This document shows positions 59,830-64,000 of a stretch of DNA of 64,000 nt, in pieces. This stretch comes from Linyphia triangularis (Eukaryota; Arthropoda; Arachnida; Araneae; Linyphiidae): the NCBI GenBank assembly GCA_963978545.1, contig OZ021733.1, forward strand, positions 29,263,330 through 29,327,329, written 5' to 3'. Both the position numbers and the translations under genes were made by a program. The notes beneath the pieces are model-generated. The model worked only from the letters and a program-made list of their open reading frames with translations. It had not been told where the DNA came from and made no database searches. The first letter of the stretch is position 1, and each line of letters opens with the position of its first letter.

Positions 59830-60909
59830 CAGTAAGCAAATAAAAGAAAATCCGAATAATAGCTATATCTTTTATTTTAATTGATGAATTAACAAAAGTC
59901 AAGTACCGTAGTAAATCGTGGAAGATCTTTATTAATTGTATATAATTTTTTGTTATTATGAGGGGTCTTCTACATATTAAAACTAAACTAAACTTTAAAA
60001 AGTTCAATTGCAACCCCATAATATTTAGAATTAGAATCTCTCTATATTTAGATTTAGAATCTCTCTATATTTAGATTTAGAATCTCTCCATATTTAGATT
60101 TAGAATCTCTCCATATTTAGATTTAGAATCCAAAAGAAACGTCTAAATACCAAATTTCATAACTTTCTAATGAGTGGTTAGTAATTTAAATGGTGTAAAA
60201 AAAAATGGCAAATTAATGTTAAAAAGAAAATTTGTTTTTTAAGCCATACATTTTTAAATAGTTAATATATTTTAGCAACTTTTGTTTCAAACGATAGTTT
60301 GTAAGAGGCCAAACATAAATTACATACAACTTTTGTAATAAACAGTTTTTTTTTAAAATTAATTATTAATTAAAATTAATTAAAAATATAAAACTAGTTT
60401 TAATTTTTTTTTTTAAATAGAAACATATATTTTTTTTGCTTCCATTACAATTATCATTGTCGAAAATTCTTCCAGAATTATTTTCTTTCCATTTTGACTT
60501 TTGATTCTCAATATTTTAGCAAAAATGTAAAAAAGCTCAAAAAGTATAATAGATTCCATCATGAAGCACGCAAAATGTTTGCTTCTTCCGCACTTTAAAG
60601 AAATTTGCCCTCAAGATCGGCCACAAAATTTTCGCTCATAAATAACGTGTTTCTCAACATAATGAACTGAAATTTGGTATCTAGGGTAAACGAAGTAATC
60701 TAAATCGAATAAAAATATAAAAATTAGGGGTTCGTATGAAATTTTTAAAAAATAGAGTTAAATTTACTTAGTATACAGCCTCACTAAGAAAAAAATGTAC
60801 ACCAGACATATAGTAAATCATAAACAAAACATTTTGGTGCAAACCGCAAGATTCTACAATAATTAGAACCGAAGATATAGCCATCATACGGATTTTTTTG
60901 TGTGTACTG
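59830..60909 (-). mobile_element. Tc1/mariner-like MITE, copy 2
   Basis: TA-flanked ends: left CAGTAAGCAAATAAAAGAAA then ATCCGAATAATAGCTATATC; right (reverse complement) CAGTACACACAAAAAAATCC then GTATGATGGCTATATCTTCG. It aligns in reverse with 30288-31568 but lacks the three SINEs, so it acts as an empty-site reference. No transposase. Confidence 0.85.
60020..60131. repeat. 23-bp minisatellite inside the MITE
   Basis: ATATTTAGATTTAGAATCTC, followed by TCC or TCT, repeats about 4.8 times with a 23-bp step. Copy 1 (near 31385) has a single unit, so the expansion is local to this copy. Confidence 0.9.
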
Positions 60910-61635
60910 TACCATGTTAATCATGATATTCAAAATACTTTTTAAACAATGTATATTTATAAAGGTACACAGTGTTAAAAGGTAACTACTGCAAACTTTA
61001 AACTCGATTTGTGAGGAACTGGTTTTTGCTTGTGTAAGACTTTTTGTCATCAGAGAAGACTGCAGATTGAATCAACCAATAAAAAAATGTAAAGTAATTT
61101 AATGTTGATAATGCAGTGCAAACAACTTATTAGAATCTAATATATCCATGCAATAATTAATTTTTAACTTAATTTTGAAACTTTATGTTTATAAAAAGTG
61201 GGTAATTTTAAAATACTTTCAAAACAAAATTCCGTGAAAGAAAGCTATTTAAGTTACATTTAAATTTTCTCTCTGCAGCGAATCATTGTGTTTTATTTGT
61301 AATTAAAATTAAAGTTATAAATAAATTACAAAACGAGTTATGACTGGTACAACTGGACCCTAATTAGGAAATTTAATTTTAATTGTTTAAACATCAACAA
61401 ATAAAAACACTTTTTTTATGCAGATATGTTAGTTTTTTAACACTTAATTGTAAAAACTATTGTGAGTCTAGTTTAAAAATTTCATGAAAAAATTTCCAAC
61501 GTGTACTAGTACCTTACCTAAATATTATAGAGATTTGTCATTTATCAGTGTTGTAGATTTCAATAATATTAGTGAGATTACATAAATTCAACCAAAAGAT
61601 TCAAAATGAAGTACCTGAAAGTTCACTGGAAGAGT
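60910..61635. other. No feature supported
   Basis: AT-rich; the 88-codon minus frame 60784-61050 overlaps the MITE end and is not credible. Confidence 0.4.
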
Positions 61636-61647
61636 GCTTTAATAGTT

Positions 61648-61826
61648 ACTGGTTGTTTTCAGATTATCTGGCACCGTCAGCAACACGAGGAGGAATATAA
61701 TGTGCCGAAACATTCGTCATTTGACAAGCCAACATACGTTTACAAATACCCACACCTTACACTGGACTCGAACCCGCAACCTCGCGATCTAGAAGCTAGT
61801 ACGCTAACCACTATACCGTTTGGTCG
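61648..61826 (-). mobile_element. SINE-A, 12-bp target duplication
   Basis: GCTTTAATAGTT flanks it (61636-61647, 61827-61838). Minus-strand head, A box (TAGTGGTTAGCG) and B box (GGGTTCGAGTCCA) are present; a GGA insertion lies in the body. Confidence 0.92.
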
Positions 61827-61906
61827 GCTTTAATAGTTTCTGTGTAAAAAAGAAATTCCAAATTGACATGAAACTATTAGAACTTGGATATTTGGTGACA
61901 AGTTTT

Positions 61907-62235
61907 CCAGTTAAATCGGCAGCAGCACAAATCCGCTGGTCAATCCCTATGTCGACCGTTGTAGACTGGCCATTGCTACGAATGTTGGCCAATCTCGCTC
62001 AGTTCTGGGTAAAATATACAGGGAGTTTTGAAATATTGATGCAGAGTTTAAAAATTAAAATATAGTGTTGCAAGAAAAGACTGAGGGTTAAAAATATGTT
62101 TTGTAATGGTTTTGAAATGTTTGTTGTAGAAAAAAAATTGTGTAATTTGGAACGATGCTCGAGAATTGTCTTGGGCTGGCCAATCTTCCCAAAATCCCTG
62201 TTTCTGACATAAGCCAATACCACTGCTACCTGGGG
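61907..62235 (+). mobile_element. CCAGGTAGC-ended MITE, copy 3
   Basis: Begins CCAGTTAAATCGGCAGCAGC and ends CCACTGCTACCTGGGG. GACCGTTGTAGACTGGCC, GGCCAATCTCGCTC and GGCCAATCTTCCCAAAAT match copy 2 in order. Confidence 0.7.
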
Positions 62236-62353
62236 TGTGTTGTCAAACTTGCTAAATTGAAAATACTTTTCTTTATAAAACCCTCCATCAAATATTTAGT
62301 GGTTTTGTTATAATATGTTGTCAACCTTAACAGAGGAAGATTTCTTTCATTAA

Positions 62354-62927
62354 CCGTTTGAGTCCCAAGCAGAGCGATCGCGCTGTTTAGATTTTATGTA
62401 AAAAAAAACCCAGCACATTTCGAGCTTTGTGGACAGCTGACGGTGCTCACTCCTTCGGAAGTGCTCAAAATGCATTGTTTTCTGCGTTTTACAGGAACAA
62501 TGTAGTCGTCATCATCGTCAGTAACATGATCACATGGATTTGTGATAATGCTCATAGAGTTTCTTTTTCTATTCATTGTACTTTTTTAGGGATACACAAA
62601 ATTTAGAAAAGTAAACCAGTAAATCTAGATTAATTTTTTACTTGTTTTTTCGTTGCTTCGTCTATCATTTCCAATCACACAATTATTAGTAATGAGAAAC
62701 ACTTATGGAAGAATACGTCCAATTACTTTACCAACTACAATAAATCTGACGAAGGGATGTGAAAAAGACGAGAATCACTTTATTTAACACATCTTATATG
62801 TGCAAAACAAAATAAACTATGCGCTATCGCGCTGCTTGGGTCTTTTCGTACTCATTTAGAGAAAGCGCGATTGCGCTGTTCGGGATTCTTCGATAGAGTT
62901 TATTCAATACCGCTGGGATTCAAACCG
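62354..62927 (-). mobile_element. piggyBac-type element, internally deleted, 574 bp
   Basis: Perfect TTAA at 62350-62353 and 62928-62931. Ends CCGTTTGAGTCCCAAGC and (reverse complement) CGGTTTGAATCCCAGC. Subterminal GCGATCGCGCTG, CGCTATCGCGCTGCTTGGG and GCGCGATTGCGCTGTTCGGG repeats occur at both ends. Confidence 0.82.
62394..62576 (-). pseudogene. Possible N-terminal remnant of a piggyBac transposase
   Basis: A 60-codon frame starts Met 62576 and includes a run of five Asp (VTDDDDDYIVPVKRR). Short acidic N-termini are common in piggyBac transposases (general knowledge), and the frame lies wholly within a TTAA-flanked element with CC-type ends. It ends almost at the left terminus, as expected if the catalytic core was deleted. 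No catalytic residues are present, so identity rests on context. Confidence 0.4.
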
Positions 62928-62931
62928 TTAA

Positions 62932-63556
62932 ATGGTACCAAATCGTACATGCTTGGTATCTGGAGTTAATGTACCATATTTGAAACTTCTGGAGAAGTGA
63001 CTTTCTGGTGTATGTTATTATCCCAAAGCAATTTTTATTAAAGTAATCAGTTTATTTAATGGTAGTAAAACCTACTTTTCGCAGCGTTTACAGTTCAATT
63101 ATCTGTAATAATCAATGCAATTACAAAATGCATTGTGTCACTATTTTTATCTAACTGCACTCCGCAAATTAATGTACTGTATATTTTCGTCTATAAGATA
63201 ATTACTAGAGTGTGTTTTTGAATGAACACTTTACATTCAAGGTACATAAGGAATAAATTGTAGAATAGGTAAAAACTGTACAATATACACTGAAATTGTA
63301 CAAAAATGTATACAAACGATCTTATGCAACTAAACATGCTATGCCTCTTAAGTTGGTCAACGTTTACGACAAACACTACATATATAAAGTGGTATACATC
63401 TGCCTTTTCTCAATTAGAATGGCCTGGTATGAAGATTCAAGTAATTATCTAGTGGTGCAATAGTTGGAGCTCAAGAGATGGGAACACAATATTTTTGTGT
63501 CAGCCAGATTATAAGTATGGATGTTTCAGGAGTATCATGGAAAGGGTGGACTGTTA
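62932..63556. other. No feature supported
   Basis: AT-rich DNA between the piggyBac-type element and the terminal tandem array. Confidence 0.4.
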
Positions 63557-64000
63557 CTACAGAATTCTTGCAAAAATTTGTGCTGAAACTGTAGGGTGAC
63601 AGGAAAACTATTGTAGAAGTTTGTGACAATCGTAGACTAGCAAGAATCCTTTCATGCAATCTCAGGTAACGCAGAAGTATTGGCCAAAATTGGAAAGAGG
63701 GATTCTGAAAAATTGGTCAATATGGTCAAAGCTCACGCATCGTTCTAAAATGCAGAAACTACAGAATTCTTACAAAAACTTGTGCTGAAACAGTAGTGTG
63801 ACCAGAAAACTATTGTAGAAGTTTGTGACAACCGTAGACTAGCAAGAATCATTTTATGCAATCCCAGGTAGCGCGGAAGTATTGGCCAATATTGGAAACA
63901 GGGATTCTGGAAAATTGGTCAATATGGCCGAAGCCCACGCATCGTTCTAAAATGCAGAAACTACAGAATTCTTACAAAAACTTGTGCTGAAACAGTAGTG
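63557..64000. repeat. 202-bp tandem repeat running off the window end
   Basis: CTACAGAATTCTT(G/A)CAAAAA occurs at 63557, 63759 and 63961, a 202-bp step. Each unit carries TAGTGTGACCAGAAAACTAT-like sequence, then CCCAGGTAGCGCGGAAGTAT-like sequence and GGCCAATATTGG, so it contains the terminus of the CCAGGTAGC MITE family. Confidence 0.92.

Overview
This window looks like nuclear DNA from an AT-rich invertebrate, probably an arthropod. That placement is inferred from the style of the repeats, and no marker gene fixes the taxon; a chelicerate is only a guess. The evidence is eukaryotic: GT-AG introns, a polyadenylation signal, tRNA-derived SINEs, Tc1/mariner, pogo, hAT and piggyBac-type elements, long AT microsatellites and homopolymer runs. 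There are no operons, ribosome binding sites, rRNA genes or CRISPR arrays. Nearly all longer open frames are chance frames over repeats.

One convincing host gene is present on the + strand: two coding exons (32991-33261 and 35043-36412) joined by a 1.78 kb intron, with a poly(A) signal at 36496. The visible 546-residue C-terminal portion has a Ser/Thr-rich putative cytoplasmic part, one transmembrane helix after a CCC motif, and a cysteine-free acidic Asn/Ser/Asp-rich tail, which suggests a type II membrane protein. I do not recognise the family. The 5' exons are not identified here.

The rest is a layered mobile-element landscape. 0-10 kb: a 123-bp tandem array, a TTAA-flanked MITE, a probable solo LTR, a GC-rich CCTAGGGA palindrome array, a long AT microsatellite and a hAT-like MITE with 8-bp target-site duplications (TSDs). 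10-21 kb: a 1.63 kb pogo-type element with a PHD-finger transposase remnant, a 343-bp satellite of about four copies, a second TTAA MITE, SINEs and a foldback element. 21-28 kb: a Tc1 element with both ends 5'-derived, split by a ~2.95 kb insert that begins with a near-identical (about 99%) 249-bp inverted repeat; its pre-insertion site survives next door. 28-33 kb: stacked MITEs carrying five SINE insertions. 33-42 kb: the host gene, then a Tc1 element whose transposase is interrupted by a 1.86 kb hAT element with perfect 8-bp TSDs. 42-64 kb: tandem duplications, SINEs, piggyBac-type MITEs and another tandem array running off the end.

Four dispersed families recur. SINE-A is tRNA-derived and about 178 bp, with 13 copies, ten of them with visible TSDs. 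SINE-B is a second tRNA-like family with the same CAACCAAC-type tail. The others are the TTAA MITE (3 copies) and a CCAGGTAGC-ended MITE. Insertion order can be read directly at several nested sites.
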